Of a stretch of 29,670 nucleotides of DNA, positions 1-8,760 are shown piece after piece. This DNA is from JACVRW01 sp034664105 (GTDB lineage Bacteria > Actinomycetota > Thermoleophilia > Solirubrobacterales > Thermoleophilaceae): NCBI GenBank assembly GCA_034664105.1, contig JAXDIH010000175.1, positions 1 to 29,670 of the forward strand. The letters run 5' to 3'. The stretch's first letter is position 1. Every line of letters begins with the position of its first letter. The notes under the pieces are model-generated. The model was not told where the DNA came from and searched no databases. It saw only the letters and a list, made by a program, of their open reading frames with translations. Position numbers and translations under genes: made by a program.

Positions 1-432
1 GACGAAGGCCACCGCCGAGGCGGCGTCGCGATGGGTCACCGGTATGCCCGCGTAGGCCGGCGCCGCCACCCCGGCCGTGACGCCCGGCACGATCTCGAAG
101 CGCACACCGGCCGCGGCCAGCGCCTCCGCCTCCTCGCCGCCGCGACCGAACACGAACGGGTCGCCGCCCTTGAGCCGCACCACCCGCCGCCCGGCTAGGC
201 CCAGCTCCACGAGCTGCGCGTTGATCTGCTCCTGCTCCACCGCCGGCTTGCCCGGCTCCTTGCCCACGTAGCGCAGCTCCGCGTCGGGGGGCGCGCCGTC
301 CAGCGCGCCGGGCGGGATCAGGCGGTCGTAGAGCACCACGTCGGCCGCCGCGATCAGCTCCAGCGAGCGTCGCGTCATCAGCCCGGGATCGCCGGGGCCG
401 GCTCCAACGAGGTACACGATCCCGTGCTCCAC
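1..432 (-). CDS. cobA: Uroporphyrinogen-III C-methyltransferase (SUMT), N-terminal part
   Basis: SUMT transfers two methyl groups from S-adenosylmethionine to uroporphyrinogen III, giving precorrin-2 for siroheme and cobalamin. The visible 144 codons start at GTG 432 and run off the left edge. They contain the SAM-loop motif GAGPGDPGLMT at about residues 9-19, the core motif VRLKGGDPFVFGRGGEE near residue 90, and VPGVTAGVAAPAYAGIPVTHRD-like sequence near residue 120, all typical of the family. The start is supported by a TANNNT box seven bases upstream. In actinobacteria this gene is often fused to, or followed by, hemD; that part lies outside the window. Together with hemA and hemC at 15199-17399 it looks like one half of a tetrapyrrole cluster split by the polysaccharide locus. 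Identification is firm; the full length is unknown. Confidence 0.95.
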   Translation of the reverse strand, partial: MEHGIVYLVGAGPGDPGLMTRRSLELIAAADVVLYDRLIPPGALDGAPPDAELRYVGKEPGKPAVEQEQINAQLVELGLAGRRVVRLKGGDPFVFGRGGEEAEALAAAGVRFEIVPGVTAGVAAPAYAGIPVTHRDAASAVAFV

Positions 433-439
433 TCCGGAA

Positions 440-445
440 ACGCTA
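440..445 (-). promoter_or_regulatory. Probable -10 box of cobA (leaderless)
   Basis: TAGCGT on the minus strand lies 7 bases before the cobA GTG, so transcription would start at or next to the start codon. No convincing -35 is visible. The top strand reads TACCCG from the same TA, 9 bases before the flippase ATG at 459, so the two divergent genes may share this 26-base gap as a back-to-back promoter. Confidence 0.5.
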
Positions 446-458
446 CCCGCGGTCGATA

Positions 459-1946
459 ATGGAGCCCCGTGCGGGCTCTCTGGACGCAGCTGTAGTGGAA
501 GGCGGATCCCCGGCGGGGGTGGCCGCCAGCCGCGCCACCGCCGGACGGGACATCGTCGGCCAGATGCTGCTGCGCGCCGTGAATCTCGCGCTGGGGATAG
601 GCGTCACGCTGCTGCTGGTCCGCACGCTGGGCGCCGACGGCTTCGGCCGCTGGTCCGTGCTGCTCGCGGTCTTCGGCTTCGTGTCGTACTTCGCCAGCCT
701 GGGGCTCGCGCAGGTGACCGTCGAGCGCGCCGCCGCCGACCCCGAGCGCTCCCCGCACTGGTTCGGCGCCCTGGTGACGCTGCGGCTGGCGCTGGCCGGA
801 CCAGTGACGCTGCTCTCGCTTGCCGTATGCCTCGCCCTCGCGGACGACGCCGCCATGCGGGTGGCCGCCGTGTTCGTCTGCGCGGTGCTCCCCGTCTCCG
901 TGCTGAGCGCGCTCAGCGTCGTCTTCCAGCTTCAGGTGCGCAACGTCGTGGTCACGGCGATCGAGCTCGGCAACAGCCTCCTCTGGGCCGCGGCGGTCGG
1001 CGTGGTGGCGCTGCTCGGCGGCGGCCTGGTGGCGTACGCGGCCGCGTTCCTGGGGGTGTCGACGGTCACCAACGTGGGCTACATCGCGATGGCGCTGCGC
1101 GCCTCCCCGGTCCACTTCCGCGAGTCCCGCGCCCTGTGGCGGGCGCTGCTGCGCAAGGGGCTGCCGGTGGGGCTCGGAGGGCTGCTGACGCTCGGGTACG
1201 GCTACGTGGACCAGGTGATCGTCTTCCAGATCGCCGGCGTGCGCGACGCCGGCCTGTACGGAGCCGTCTACCGCATCTACGAGCGCGTCCAGTTCCTGCC
1301 CGCGGCGATCATGACCACGCTGTTCCCGCTCTTCGTCGCGGCGCGCGACACCGACCCCGCCCGCGCGCGGCGCCTCTTCCACACCGCGATGGACTACCTG
1401 CTGCTGACCTCGCTGCCGGCGCTGGCGATCACGCTCGCGGGGTCCGAGCAGATCACCCGGCTGCTGTTCGGCGCCGAGTTCGCCGACGCCGCGCCGGCAC
1501 TGCCGCTGCTGATGGCCACCTTCGTCGTGGTCTCGCTCGGCTACCTGACCGGCTACCTGATCGTCGCCTACGACCTGCAGCGCAGGTTCGTGCTGATCGC
1601 GATCGGCGCGCTGGTCTTCAACGTCGCCACCAACCTCGCGCTCGTGCCCGCCTACGGGTTCATGGCGGCCGCGTGGCTCACGCTCGCCACCGAGATCCTC
1701 GTGATGTCGCTGTCGATGTGGATCGTCTGCGCGAGCATGGGGGTCTCGCCGGCCAGCGAGAACGCCGGCCGCCTGGTGATCGCGGCCGCCGCGGCGGGCC
1801 TGGCGGGGTGGGGCCTGAGGGAGGCCGGCCTCCCGACGCTGGCGTGGGTCGCCGCGGCGGGAGCCCTGTACGCGGCGCTGGTGATCGCGTTCGGTGTGGT
1901 CAAGCTGGACGAGCTGCGGGGGCTGACGCGCAAGGGCGAAGCGTGA
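459..1946 (+). CDS. Polysaccharide flippase (Wzx-like, MOP/MVF superfamily)
   Basis: This 495-residue integral membrane protein most likely flips undecaprenyl-linked sugar repeat units across the cytoplasmic membrane. After a soluble N-terminus of about 35 residues it has 12 or more hydrophobic segments, beginning with the stretch containing LLRAVNLALGIGVTLLL and RTLGADGFGRW, the usual opening of oligosaccharide-repeat-unit flippases. Length and spacing fit the family. The start is uncertain: ATG 459 is the first candidate, with no clear ribosome-binding site, and later in-frame GTGs around codons 13-20 could also serve. The stop overlaps the next gene by GTGA, so the two are translationally coupled. 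It opens the polysaccharide locus and diverges from cobA. The family call is firm, the sugar substrate unknown. Confidence 0.88.
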   Translation: MEPRAGSLDAAVVEGGSPAGVAASRATAGRDIVGQMLLRAVNLALGIGVTLLLVRTLGADGFGRWSVLLAVFGFVSYFASLGLAQVTVERAAADPERSPHWFGALVTLRLALAGPVTLLSLAVCLALADDAAMRVAAVFVCAVLPVSVLSALSVVFQLQVRNVVVTAIELGNSLLWAAAVGVVALLGGGLVAYAAAFLGVSTVTNVGYIAMALRASPVHFRESRALWRALLRKGLPVGLGGLLTLGYGYVDQVIVFQIAGVRDAGLYGAVYRIYERVQFLPAAIMTTLFPLFVAARDTDPARARRLFHTAMDYLLLTSLPALAITLAGSEQITRLLFGAEFADAAPALPLLMATFVVVSLGYLTGYLIVAYDLQRRFVLIAIGALVFNVATNLALVPAYGFMAAAWLTLATEILVMSLSMWIVCASMGVSPASENAGRLVIAAAAAGLAGWGLREAGLPTLAWVAAAGALYAALVIAFGVVKLDELRGLTRKGEA

Positions 1947-3019
1947 GCGAACCGCTGCACATCGCCGTAGACGCCAACGTCCTCGAGGCGTCCTGGGGCG
2001 GCATCCCCAAGCACGTCCACCGCATCGTGGCCGAGCTGGTGGCGGGCGGCGATCGGGTCGACCTGCTCGTGAACCTGCGCAGCTGGGAGTCGCCGGTGCC
2101 GGGCGCCCGCGCGGTGCCGCTGCGCCTGCGCGGCCGCGAGCTCTGGCGCGACCTGGCGGTGCCGCTGTGGGCGCTGCGTCATCGGCCCGACGTGCTGTGG
2201 GCCCCCGAGACGGAGCTGCCGCGGCGGATCGGCGTGCCGACGGTGGCGACCGTGCACGACCTCGCCCCGCTGATCTTCCCGGGCAGCAAGCCGCCGCACG
2301 TCGAGCGGCGCTTTCGCACCACGGTCCCGCGCTCGGTGCGCTCCGCGACGCGCGTGATCTGCGTGTCCGAGGCCACGGCGGCCGACGTAACGGTCCACTG
2401 GGGCGTCGAGCGCCTCGACGTGATCGGCAACGGCGTCGACGACCGCTTCACGCCGGGCGACGCGGACGCCGAGCGGCGCTGGGCAAGCGAGACGTTCGGG
2501 CTGAAGGGGCCGTTCGTGTTGCACGTGGGCTCGCTCGAGCCGCGCAAGGGCGTGGACGTGCTGACAGCGGCCGCGGAGCTCGATCCCGGCTGGCAGCTGG
2601 TGCTGGCGGGGCAGCCCGGCCACCAGGGCGACGAGATCCTCGCGGCGGCGCGCAACGCGGGCGCAATGTGGCTGCCCGACCTGGACGACGAGGCGATGGC
2701 GCGCCTCTACCGAGCGGCCGAGGTCGTGGCCGTGCCGTCGATCTACGAGGGCTTCGGGATCGTGGCGCTGGAGGCGATGGCCAGCGGCACGCCGGTGGTG
2801 GTGGCCGCCGACGCGGGAGCGCTCACCGAGGTGGCGGGGGACGCGGCTGTCAGGGTCGAGGAGCGCAGCGGCGCGGCCTGGGCGGCGGGAATCGCCGCGG
2901 CGCGCGAGCGCCGCTCGGCCCTGGTGAGCGCCGGCCTGGAGCGGGCGGGCCGGCACAGGTGGCCGCGGGTGGCGGCCGCCGTGCGGGACGTGCTGAGCGA
3001 GGCCTCGGGCCGGCGCTAG
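1943..3019 (+). CDS. Glycosyltransferase family 4 (GT4)
   Basis: A 358-residue GT-B fold glycosyltransferase, predicted to add a sugar from a nucleotide-sugar donor to the growing lipid-linked repeat unit at the inner face of the membrane. The N-terminal acceptor half has VHDL near residue 104. The C-terminal donor half has GNGVDDRF near 162, HVGSLEPRKG near 194, and the E-x7-E motif in YEGFGIVALEAMASG, with glutamates at about 269 and 277. The start is GTG 1943, overlapping the flippase stop in GTGA; the frame stays open upstream but homology begins here at HIAVDANVLE. It ends convergently with the Wzc-like gene, and the two TAG stops share the bases CTAG. Linkage and sugar cannot be read from sequence. 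Confidence 0.9.
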   Translation: MSEPLHIAVDANVLEASWGGIPKHVHRIVAELVAGGDRVDLLVNLRSWESPVPGARAVPLRLRGRELWRDLAVPLWALRHRPDVLWAPETELPRRIGVPTVATVHDLAPLIFPGSKPPHVERRFRTTVPRSVRSATRVICVSEATAADVTVHWGVERLDVIGNGVDDRFTPGDADAERRWASETFGLKGPFVLHVGSLEPRKGVDVLTAAAELDPGWQLVLAGQPGHQGDEILAAARNAGAMWLPDLDDEAMARLYRAAEVVAVPSIYEGFGIVALEAMASGTPVVVAADAGALTEVAGDAAVRVEERSGAAWAAGIAAARERRSALVSAGLERAGRHRWPRVAAAVRDVLSEASGRR

Positions 3020-4659
3020 CGCAGCCAGGACAGCCGCGTGCGCGGCTTGCTGGGTCGGCTGCTCGGCGGCTGGCCGTTCGGGACCGTCGGGATCGTCGGG
3101 GCCGGTCGCGGGGTTGCCGGCGCCGATGACGTCGAGGGCTCCTCTGCGGCGGCGGCCACCTCCGGCTGCCAGATCTCGCCGGAGCCGTACCCGTACACGT
3201 CGCGGGAGGCGTGCCCCGTGACCACCAGGCCGATCGGGGCCGCGGCGTGCCCGTCCAGCACCAGCCGCGCCCGGCGGGCGTGCTCGCGCGTGGTCACGCC
3301 CTGACGGGCGACGATCACGCTGGCGTCGACCGCCGGCTTGTTCAGCAGGATCTGCGCGTCGGCGACCGGCAGCAGCGGGGCCGCGTCGATCACCAGCGTC
3401 TTCCTGCCGTCCTGGAGGAGGCTGCGCAGCATCACGTCCAGGGCCGGCGCCTCGAGCAGCTCCGCGGGGTTCGGCGGCAGCACACCGGCCGCGAGCACCT
3501 CGAGGTCGGGCAGCTCCCGCAGGGGGCGCTGGAGCAGGTCGTTGGGCTCGCTGCCGAGCAGCGCGCTCGTTACCCCGCCGTGGTCGGACAGCCCGAACGT
3601 GCGGGCCAGGCTGGGGTGGCGCAGGTCGAGCTCCACCAGGATCACCGGGCGGCCGCTGAGCGCGATCGCCTGCGCCAGCCCGATCGCGACGCTGGTCTTG
3701 CCCTCGCTCCGAACCGCGCTGGTGACCATGACCGTCCGCACCGGGCGCGTCACCCGCGCGAAGTCGACGGCGGTTCGCAGGATGCGGAACGGCTCCAGGT
3801 CACCGGACCCGGAGCGCATGCCCTGGCGCCGGAAGGCCTTCTGTGGGACGACCGCGAGCGCTCGCATGCGGTACTCGCGCTCGAAGCTCGCCACATCCGC
3901 GATCCGCTTGTCCATCGACTCCACGACCAGCGCGCCCACCAGGCCCAGGGCCAGGCCGAGGATCCCGGCGAGCACCAGGACCTGGGGTAGGCCGAGGCTG
4001 GTCGGATTCGTCGGCACCCCGGCGCGAGCGATGACTCGCGCGTCGCCGTTGGCGAGCGCGTGGGACGAGGCCAGGCGCTGCAGCGCGTCCCGGACGTCCT
4101 GGCGCTCCGGCGCGTCCACCGGCAGCTGCTCCAGCTGCTGCTGGAGATCGCGCTGGGCGGCCTCGACGCTCTGGCGATCGCCGCGGGCCCGGAAGGCCAC
4201 GAACTCGTTGGCGAAGGCGTTGGCTATCGCCGCGGCCTGGCGCGGATCCTCGTCGGTGGCGGTGATCTTCAGGACGTTCGCGTTCTGCTCGGCCTCCACC
4301 TGGACCTTGTCGAGCAGGTCGCTGGCCGAGGTCGAGATGCCGAGGCGGCGGCGCACGTTCGAAGCGACTGCCTCCGATCCCGCGAGCAGGACGTTGGTGG
4401 CGGCCTCGCGCTCGGGGTCGTCCGCGGCACGCTGCACCTGCAGCGCCGACTCGGACAGCGTGGAGGTGCCGAAGACCACGCGCGAGTTGCTCTGGTAGCG
4501 GTCGCTCGCGTTGACTCCGGCGATCACGAAGCCGGCAGCGAGGCAGACCACGACAGCGGCCACGACCACGACCCAGCGCCGGCGCAGCACGCCGAACGCG
4601 TAGGCGACGGTGTCGCGCTCGCGGTCGCTCTCGAAGCGGAGATCCGGGGTCGCGCTCAC
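3016..4659 (-). CDS. Wzc-like polysaccharide co-polymerase with BY-kinase-type ATPase domain
   Basis: A 547-residue protein that probably sets chain length and assists polysaccharide export. It has a Wzz domain with transmembrane segments at about 29-49 and 223-247 enclosing an extracytoplasmic, partly helical region, then a cytoplasmic P-loop ATPase. Visible motifs are Walker A in SAVRSEGKTS (Lys 321), Walker A' in VELDLRHP (about 342-349, with Glu where Asp is usual), and Walker B in LVIDAAPLLPVADA (Asp 425). The C-terminal tail is rich in Pro, Ser and Thr; only a VYGYG pair of tyrosines stands out, not the tyrosine cluster of classical bacterial tyrosine kinases. Kinase activity is therefore less certain than ATPase activity. 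It is the last gene of a minus-strand operon with the sugar transferase and a GT4, overlapping the latter by GTGA. Confidence 0.87.
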   Translation of the reverse strand: MSATPDLRFESDRERDTVAYAFGVLRRRWVVVVAAVVVCLAAGFVIAGVNASDRYQSNSRVVFGTSTLSESALQVQRAADDPEREAATNVLLAGSEAVASNVRRRLGISTSASDLLDKVQVEAEQNANVLKITATDEDPRQAAAIANAFANEFVAFRARGDRQSVEAAQRDLQQQLEQLPVDAPERQDVRDALQRLASSHALANGDARVIARAGVPTNPTSLGLPQVLVLAGILGLALGLVGALVVESMDKRIADVASFEREYRMRALAVVPQKAFRRQGMRSGSGDLEPFRILRTAVDFARVTRPVRTVMVTSAVRSEGKTSVAIGLAQAIALSGRPVILVELDLRHPSLARTFGLSDHGGVTSALLGSEPNDLLQRPLRELPDLEVLAAGVLPPNPAELLEAPALDVMLRSLLQDGRKTLVIDAAPLLPVADAQILLNKPAVDASVIVARQGVTTREHARRARLVLDGHAAAPIGLVVTGHASRDVYGYGSGEIWQPEVAAAAEEPSTSSAPATPRPAPTIPTVPNGQPPSSRPSKPRTRLSWLR

Positions 4660-5783
4660 CGGCTCGCCGCCTCGGAGGCGTACTCCAGCAGGACGTCCGT
4701 CATCTCGGCCCGGAAGCGCTCCGGACCGAAACGGCGCGCGTTGGCCCTCAGTCGATACTCGTCGAACCGCATGCTCTCAGCCTGAAGGATGGCGGATGCG
4801 ACCGAGGTCACGGTCTGCTCTGCATGAAAGACACCGGTCTCGTTCGCGATCACGCTGTCGAGCACGCCGCCCGCTCCGTACGCGATCACGGGCACACCGG
4901 CGGCCTGCGCCTCCACGGGAACGATCCCGAAGTCCTCCTCGCCGGGGAACAGCAGTCCGCGCGCCCCCGACAGCAGCGCGTCCACCTCGGCGTCGTCGCG
5001 GTAGCCCAGGAACTCGGCGTCCGGCCCGGCCGCCGCGCGGGCCGCGTCGAGCGCGCGACCCTCGCCAACGACCTTCACGGGCCGTCCCAGCGTGGCACAG
5101 GCGCCCACCGCCAGCTCCACCTTCTTGTAGGGCACCACTCGACCGAGCACCAGGTAGTAGTCGTCCTCCCGCCGCGGGCGGTAGAGGTGGCGCTCCACAT
5201 CTACAGGCGGATGTACGACCACGGCGTCTCGCCGGTAGTGCTTGCGGATCCGCGCGGCCACGTGCGTGGAGTTGGCCACGAAGGCATCCGGCCGGCTGGC
5301 CCCGGCGAGGTCGTCCCGGCGCAGCCGCCCGAGCATCATGCGCGCCGCCAGGGCCGAGCCCGACCCGAGCTCGCCGGCCAGGTGGCGCGGCTCCCAGGCG
5401 TGGCGCATCGGGGTGTGGCAGTAGCAGACGTGCAGCGTGTCGGTGCCCGTGAGCACGTTCTTCGCGCACGAGTGGCTCGACGACACCACCAGGTCGAACC
5501 CGGACAGGTCGAACGACTCGAAGGCCTGGTTCATCAGCGGCAGCAGCTTGGGGTAGTGCTGGTGCGCGCCCGGCAGGCGGTCGAGGAACGACGTGTGGAT
5601 CACTCGCCTGCGCAGCTCGGCCGGCCAGCGCGCCGGGTCGTATACCGAGGTGAACACCTCCGCCGCGGGCAGCAGCCCCAGCAGCTCCATCAGCACCTTC
5701 TCCGATCCGCCCGGGATCGTCAGCCAGTCGTGCACGATGGCCGACCGGCGGAAGGTGCCGCGGAGCGCCGCGTCAGGCGTCAT
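4656..5783 (-). CDS. Glycosyltransferase family 4, WbaZ-like
   Basis: A 375-residue GT4 enzyme. The N-terminus has the AIVHDWLTIPGGSEKV pattern, with glycine-rich loop and HDW, typical of the WbaZ-like mannosyltransferase group. CYCHTPMRHAWE follows near residue 130. The donor half has GRVVPYKKVELAV and the E-x7-E motif in GEEDFGIVPVEAQAAG. It should add a sugar to the lipid-linked intermediate in the cytoplasm; mannose is only a guess from the subfamily. ATG 5783 lies inside the end of the upstream sugar transferase, an 11-base overlap, and the stop overlaps the Wzc-like start by GTGA, so all three are one translationally coupled operon. Confidence 0.88.
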   Translation of the reverse strand: MTPDAALRGTFRRSAIVHDWLTIPGGSEKVLMELLGLLPAAEVFTSVYDPARWPAELRRRVIHTSFLDRLPGAHQHYPKLLPLMNQAFESFDLSGFDLVVSSSHSCAKNVLTGTDTLHVCYCHTPMRHAWEPRHLAGELGSGSALAARMMLGRLRRDDLAGASRPDAFVANSTHVAARIRKHYRRDAVVVHPPVDVERHLYRPRREDDYYLVLGRVVPYKKVELAVGACATLGRPVKVVGEGRALDAARAAAGPDAEFLGYRDDAEVDALLSGARGLLFPGEEDFGIVPVEAQAAGVPVIAYGAGGVLDSVIANETGVFHAEQTVTSVASAILQAESMRFDEYRLRANARRFGPERFRAEMTDVLLEYASEAASR

Positions 5784-7263
5784 TGCCGGTCCGCAGCACA
5801 GCCGGGACCGTGAGTAGAGCGATCTTCAAGTCCAGCGACAGCGACCAGTTCCGGATGTAGTAGTTGTCCATGTCCACGCGGTCGACCAGTGAGGTCTGGC
5901 CGCGCAGCCCGGAGACCTGGGCCCAGCCGGTGATGCCCGACTTGACGCGGTGCCGGTCGGTATAGCGGGCGAGCTGCGCGCCGAAGGCGATCGCGAACTC
6001 CGGGCGCTCGGGGCGCGGGCCGACCAGGCTCATCTCGCCGCGCACGACGTTGATCAGCTGCGGCAGCTCGTCGAGCCCGCTCCGGCGCAGGAACCGGCCG
6101 ATCGGCGTGCGCCGGTCCGGGCCCTCGACGCCACCCGGAGCGAACCCCGGAGGCGGCACGAACTCCACGTCCTTGTCCGGGATGTGCATCGAGCGGAACT
6201 TGAGCATCTCGAAGATCTGCCCGTCCTGGCCGATGCGCCGCTGGCGGAACAGGATCGGGCCGGGCGAGCTGAGCTTCACGGCGATCGCGAGAGCCGCCAT
6301 CACCGGGGACATGGCGAGCAGCGCGAGCAGCGCCGTCGGCCTGTCGATCGCGTACTTCACGCGGAACTGCCAGCCCTTGGGGTCGAGCGGCCGGATCCCC
6401 AGCACGGGGAGGCTCCCGACCCAGTCGAGGGCCACGCGGTCGTTCATCGACTCGAACAGTCGCGGGACCAGCGAGACCTCCAGCCCGAGCTGCTCGCAGC
6501 GTCTGGCCAGCGCCAGCAGGCTCTGGTCGGGCTCGGACGTGAAGGCGAAGATGACGTGCTGGGCGGAATGCGCGGCGGCGACCTCGGCGAGGTCGGCGGG
6601 GGCACCCAGGATCGGAAGCACGCGGTCCGCCTTGCCGCCGTCGCCGTTGGGGCGGGCCGGCGGGTACTCGTCGAGGAAGCCGACGGGGTGCAGTCCGTAC
6701 TCGGGCTGCGCGGACAGTCGCTGGGCGATTGCCTTGCCGACCACGCCGGCGCCGACGATCAGGGTCGGCTTGCCGGCCAGGCCCTTGATGCGTGCCTGGC
6801 GGCGCGCCAGCGCGAGCCCGCAGCGTGCGCCCGCCAGCAGGAGGATCGTAAGAACCCAGATCCACCCGATCAGCGGGGCCAGGCCAGCACCGCCGAAGAC
6901 GACGACGTCCCAGGTGAGCACGCCCATCGCGGCGACGGAGATCGCTCCGAGCATCGGCGACAGCGCGCGCAGGGCGATGCGGACGCGGCGCCGGTAGACC
7001 CCGCGCACGTGCAGCATGGCCGGGACGGCGAGCATCAGGGCGAACAGCGAGCCGTACTCGGGGCCGGTCACGCCCGGCGTCTCCGTGACCGCGATCGCGA
7101 TCAGGATCGCGGCAAGCGCGGCCAGGGCGTCGGCGAATACGAGCAGGGACGTCCATCCCTCCCGCTCGAGGGCGTAGTTCCACGCCGAGCCGCGGGACGG
7201 CGCCGGGTGAGTCATCGGCGGCGGGGCGGAGGCGTGCGGATCGATCTGGCTGACCGCACTCAT
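5773..7263 (-). CDS. Undecaprenyl-phosphate sugar phosphotransferase (initiating transferase)
   Basis: A 496-residue polyprenyl glycosylphosphotransferase that starts the pathway by moving a sugar-1-phosphate from a nucleotide sugar to undecaprenyl phosphate. The N-terminal half has about four membrane segments (roughly 38-60, 70-85, 103-120, 130-150). A Rossmann-like CoA-binding-type domain follows, with LIVGAGVVGKA near 168. The catalytic domain after about residue 300 has a membrane re-entrant segment, then FRQRRIGQDGQIFEMLKFRSM (339-359), the SGLDELPQLINV motif with the Asp-Glu pair at 398-399, LVGPRPERPEF (413-423), and a GITGWAQVSGLRGQ motif. ATG 7263 fits the domain start; no ribosome-binding site or TANNNT box is obvious. 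It is the first gene of the minus operon and diverges from the polymerase gene. Confidence 0.94.
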   Translation of the reverse strand: MSAVSQIDPHASAPPPMTHPAPSRGSAWNYALEREGWTSLLVFADALAALAAILIAIAVTETPGVTGPEYGSLFALMLAVPAMLHVRGVYRRRVRIALRALSPMLGAISVAAMGVLTWDVVVFGGAGLAPLIGWIWVLTILLLAGARCGLALARRQARIKGLAGKPTLIVGAGVVGKAIAQRLSAQPEYGLHPVGFLDEYPPARPNGDGGKADRVLPILGAPADLAEVAAAHSAQHVIFAFTSEPDQSLLALARRCEQLGLEVSLVPRLFESMNDRVALDWVGSLPVLGIRPLDPKGWQFRVKYAIDRPTALLALLAMSPVMAALAIAVKLSSPGPILFRQRRIGQDGQIFEMLKFRSMHIPDKDVEFVPPPGFAPGGVEGPDRRTPIGRFLRRSGLDELPQLINVVRGEMSLVGPRPERPEFAIAFGAQLARYTDRHRVKSGITGWAQVSGLRGQTSLVDRVDMDNYYIRNWSLSLDLKIALLTVPAVLRTGNDA

Positions 7264-7339
7264 GCGAGTTCACGACCAGCATCTCATGACTTTGGCGATT
7301 CCGGCGAGCATTTTTTTCCGCAGGATGCTGGGGTCGACT

Positions 7340-7345
7340 TACACT
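7340..7345 (+). promoter_or_regulatory. Probable -10 box of the Wzy-like gene (leaderless)
   Basis: TACACT lies 8 bases before ATG 7354. The 90-base divergent gap (7264-7353) also contains a run of seven T at 7311-7317, which could help DNA melting or bending, but no clear -35 box. Confidence 0.5.
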
Positions 7346-7353
7346 CGGGTCGG

Positions 7354-8760
7354 ATGTCCGCTTTGAGCATGCGCGCGCCAGGCGTCCCCCGGGCCGCCGT
7401 CGCGTCGGTAGCCGCTGGCCTCGCCCTGGTGGGGATTGCCGCCGTGCGCTACGGCCCGGCCGCGCTCGCCCTGCCGCTCGCCGCCGCGGGCGCTCTGCTG
7501 CTGCTACAGCGCGCGCGCCTGAGCGTCGCCCTGGTCGTGGCCCTGATGGTGATCTGCGAGGGCCGCACCGACGACCTGCTCGGCTTCACTCGCGTGATCT
7601 ACGACCCCCTGCCGCTCGGGCCGACGCCGATCGAGCTGCTGCTGTTGCTGGCGATCCTCGCGGTCCTGGCCCACCGGCTCCGTGCGGGGCGCCCGGTGCG
7701 ACTGGCCGGGCCGCTCACGTTGCCGCTGGCCCTGGTGGTGCTGGCCACGATCGCGGGCGTCGTGACCGGAGCGTTCGACGGCACAAGCGGCAAGGACCTC
7801 CTCTTCGCCGGACGCCACCTGGTCTGGCTGGCACTCGTGCCGCTGCTCGTGGTCAACGTAGTCGAGACCGAGCGCCAGCTGCGCGGCGCGCTGGCCTTCG
7901 GCGCCGGCCTGGCGCTCCTCAAGGCGGTGCTGGGCGTGGCCTCGGTGGCCGCCGGCGTCGGTCTCGTGGTGGACGGCGCGACGATCACCTACTACGAGCC
8001 GACCGCCAACTGGCTCGTGCTGCTGGCCATCCTCGGCGTCGTGGCGGCGGTGCAGGCGCGTGCCCGTGTGCCCGTCTGGCTGCTCACCGGCACGCCGTTC
8101 CTCGTCCTCTCGCTCGCACTGTCGTTCCGGCGCTCGTTCTGGATCGGCGCGGCGCTGGCGCTCCTGCTGGTGCTCCTGCTCGGCTCGCGGCCACTCGGCC
8201 GGCGCGTGGTCATCGGCGTGGGCGTGCTGCTGGCCGCGGCCGTGTGGACGATCTCGCTCCAGCCGCTGCAGAGCGAGACCCCGATCGTGGAGCGTGCTCG
8301 CTCTCTGGAGCCCTCCAAGGTCGAGCAGAATGCCCAGGACCGCTACCGGATCGACGAGCTGCGGAACGTGACCGCCGAGATCCGCCGCCACCCGGTCACC
8401 GGGCTCGGCCTGGGCGGGCAGTGGACGGCGACGCACCCCCTGGGGGTCGATCACGAGAACGGCCGCGCCTACACGCACGTGGTCACGCTGTGGTGGTGGC
8501 TGAAGCTGGGGATCCTGGGCCTGGTCGCCTACCTCGCGGTGATGGCCAGCTGCCTCGCGATGGGCTGGCAGGTGTGGCGCCGCAGCGAGGACTCGCTGAT
8601 CTCGGCCGCCGGCCTGGCGCTGTTCTGCGGCCTGATCGCGCTGGTCGTGGTCGAGACCGCCGGGTCGTTCACGGGCGTCGACCAGCGCTTCACCGCGCTG
8701 TTCGGCGCGGTCGCCGGGCTGCTCGCGGTCATGCGCCGCCTCACCATGCGCCCCGCCTAG
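7354..8760 (+). CDS. O-antigen ligase/polymerase family membrane protein (Wzy-like)
   Basis: A 468-residue polytopic membrane protein that probably polymerises repeat units on the outer face of the membrane. It has about ten hydrophobic segments and one large extracytoplasmic loop near residues 305-375 containing RYRIDELRN and HPVTGLGLGGQW followed by a conserved-type His. This HPxxGxGxG arrangement is the hallmark of the Wzy_C/WaaL family. I chose ATG 7354 because of the TACACT box 8 bases upstream; Met 6 (ATG 7369) is an alternative. The open frame extends far upstream but only antisense to the sugar transferase. Whether it acts as polymerase or ligase cannot be told by sequence. It ends convergently with a GT4 gene, sharing CTAG. 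Confidence 0.85.
   Translation: MSALSMRAPGVPRAAVASVAAGLALVGIAAVRYGPAALALPLAAAGALLLLQRARLSVALVVALMVICEGRTDDLLGFTRVIYDPLPLGPTPIELLLLLAILAVLAHRLRAGRPVRLAGPLTLPLALVVLATIAGVVTGAFDGTSGKDLLFAGRHLVWLALVPLLVVNVVETERQLRGALAFGAGLALLKAVLGVASVAAGVGLVVDGATITYYEPTANWLVLLAILGVVAAVQARARVPVWLLTGTPFLVLSLALSFRRSFWIGAALALLLVLLLGSRPLGRRVVIGVGVLLAAAVWTISLQPLQSETPIVERARSLEPSKVEQNAQDRYRIDELRNVTAEIRRHPVTGLGLGGQWTATHPLGVDHENGRAYTHVVTLWWWLKLGILGLVAYLAVMASCLAMGWQVWRRSEDSLISAAGLALFCGLIALVVVETAGSFTGVDQRFTALFGAVAGLLAVMRRLTMRPA

Noticed and set aside
827..3019. A 730-residue ORF covering the end of the flippase and the GT4
   Set aside because: The first 370 residues are Arg/Gly-rich frame shadow of the flippase. GT4 homology starts at GTG 1943.
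7311..7317. Run of seven T as an intrinsic terminator
   Set aside because: No GC stem lies directly upstream, and it is in a divergent promoter gap where no transcript ends.
5950..7353. Long plus-strand open frame leading into the Wzy-like gene
   Set aside because: It is the shadow of the sugar phosphotransferase, with Arg/Gly/His-rich low-complexity translation. Real homology begins at 7354.
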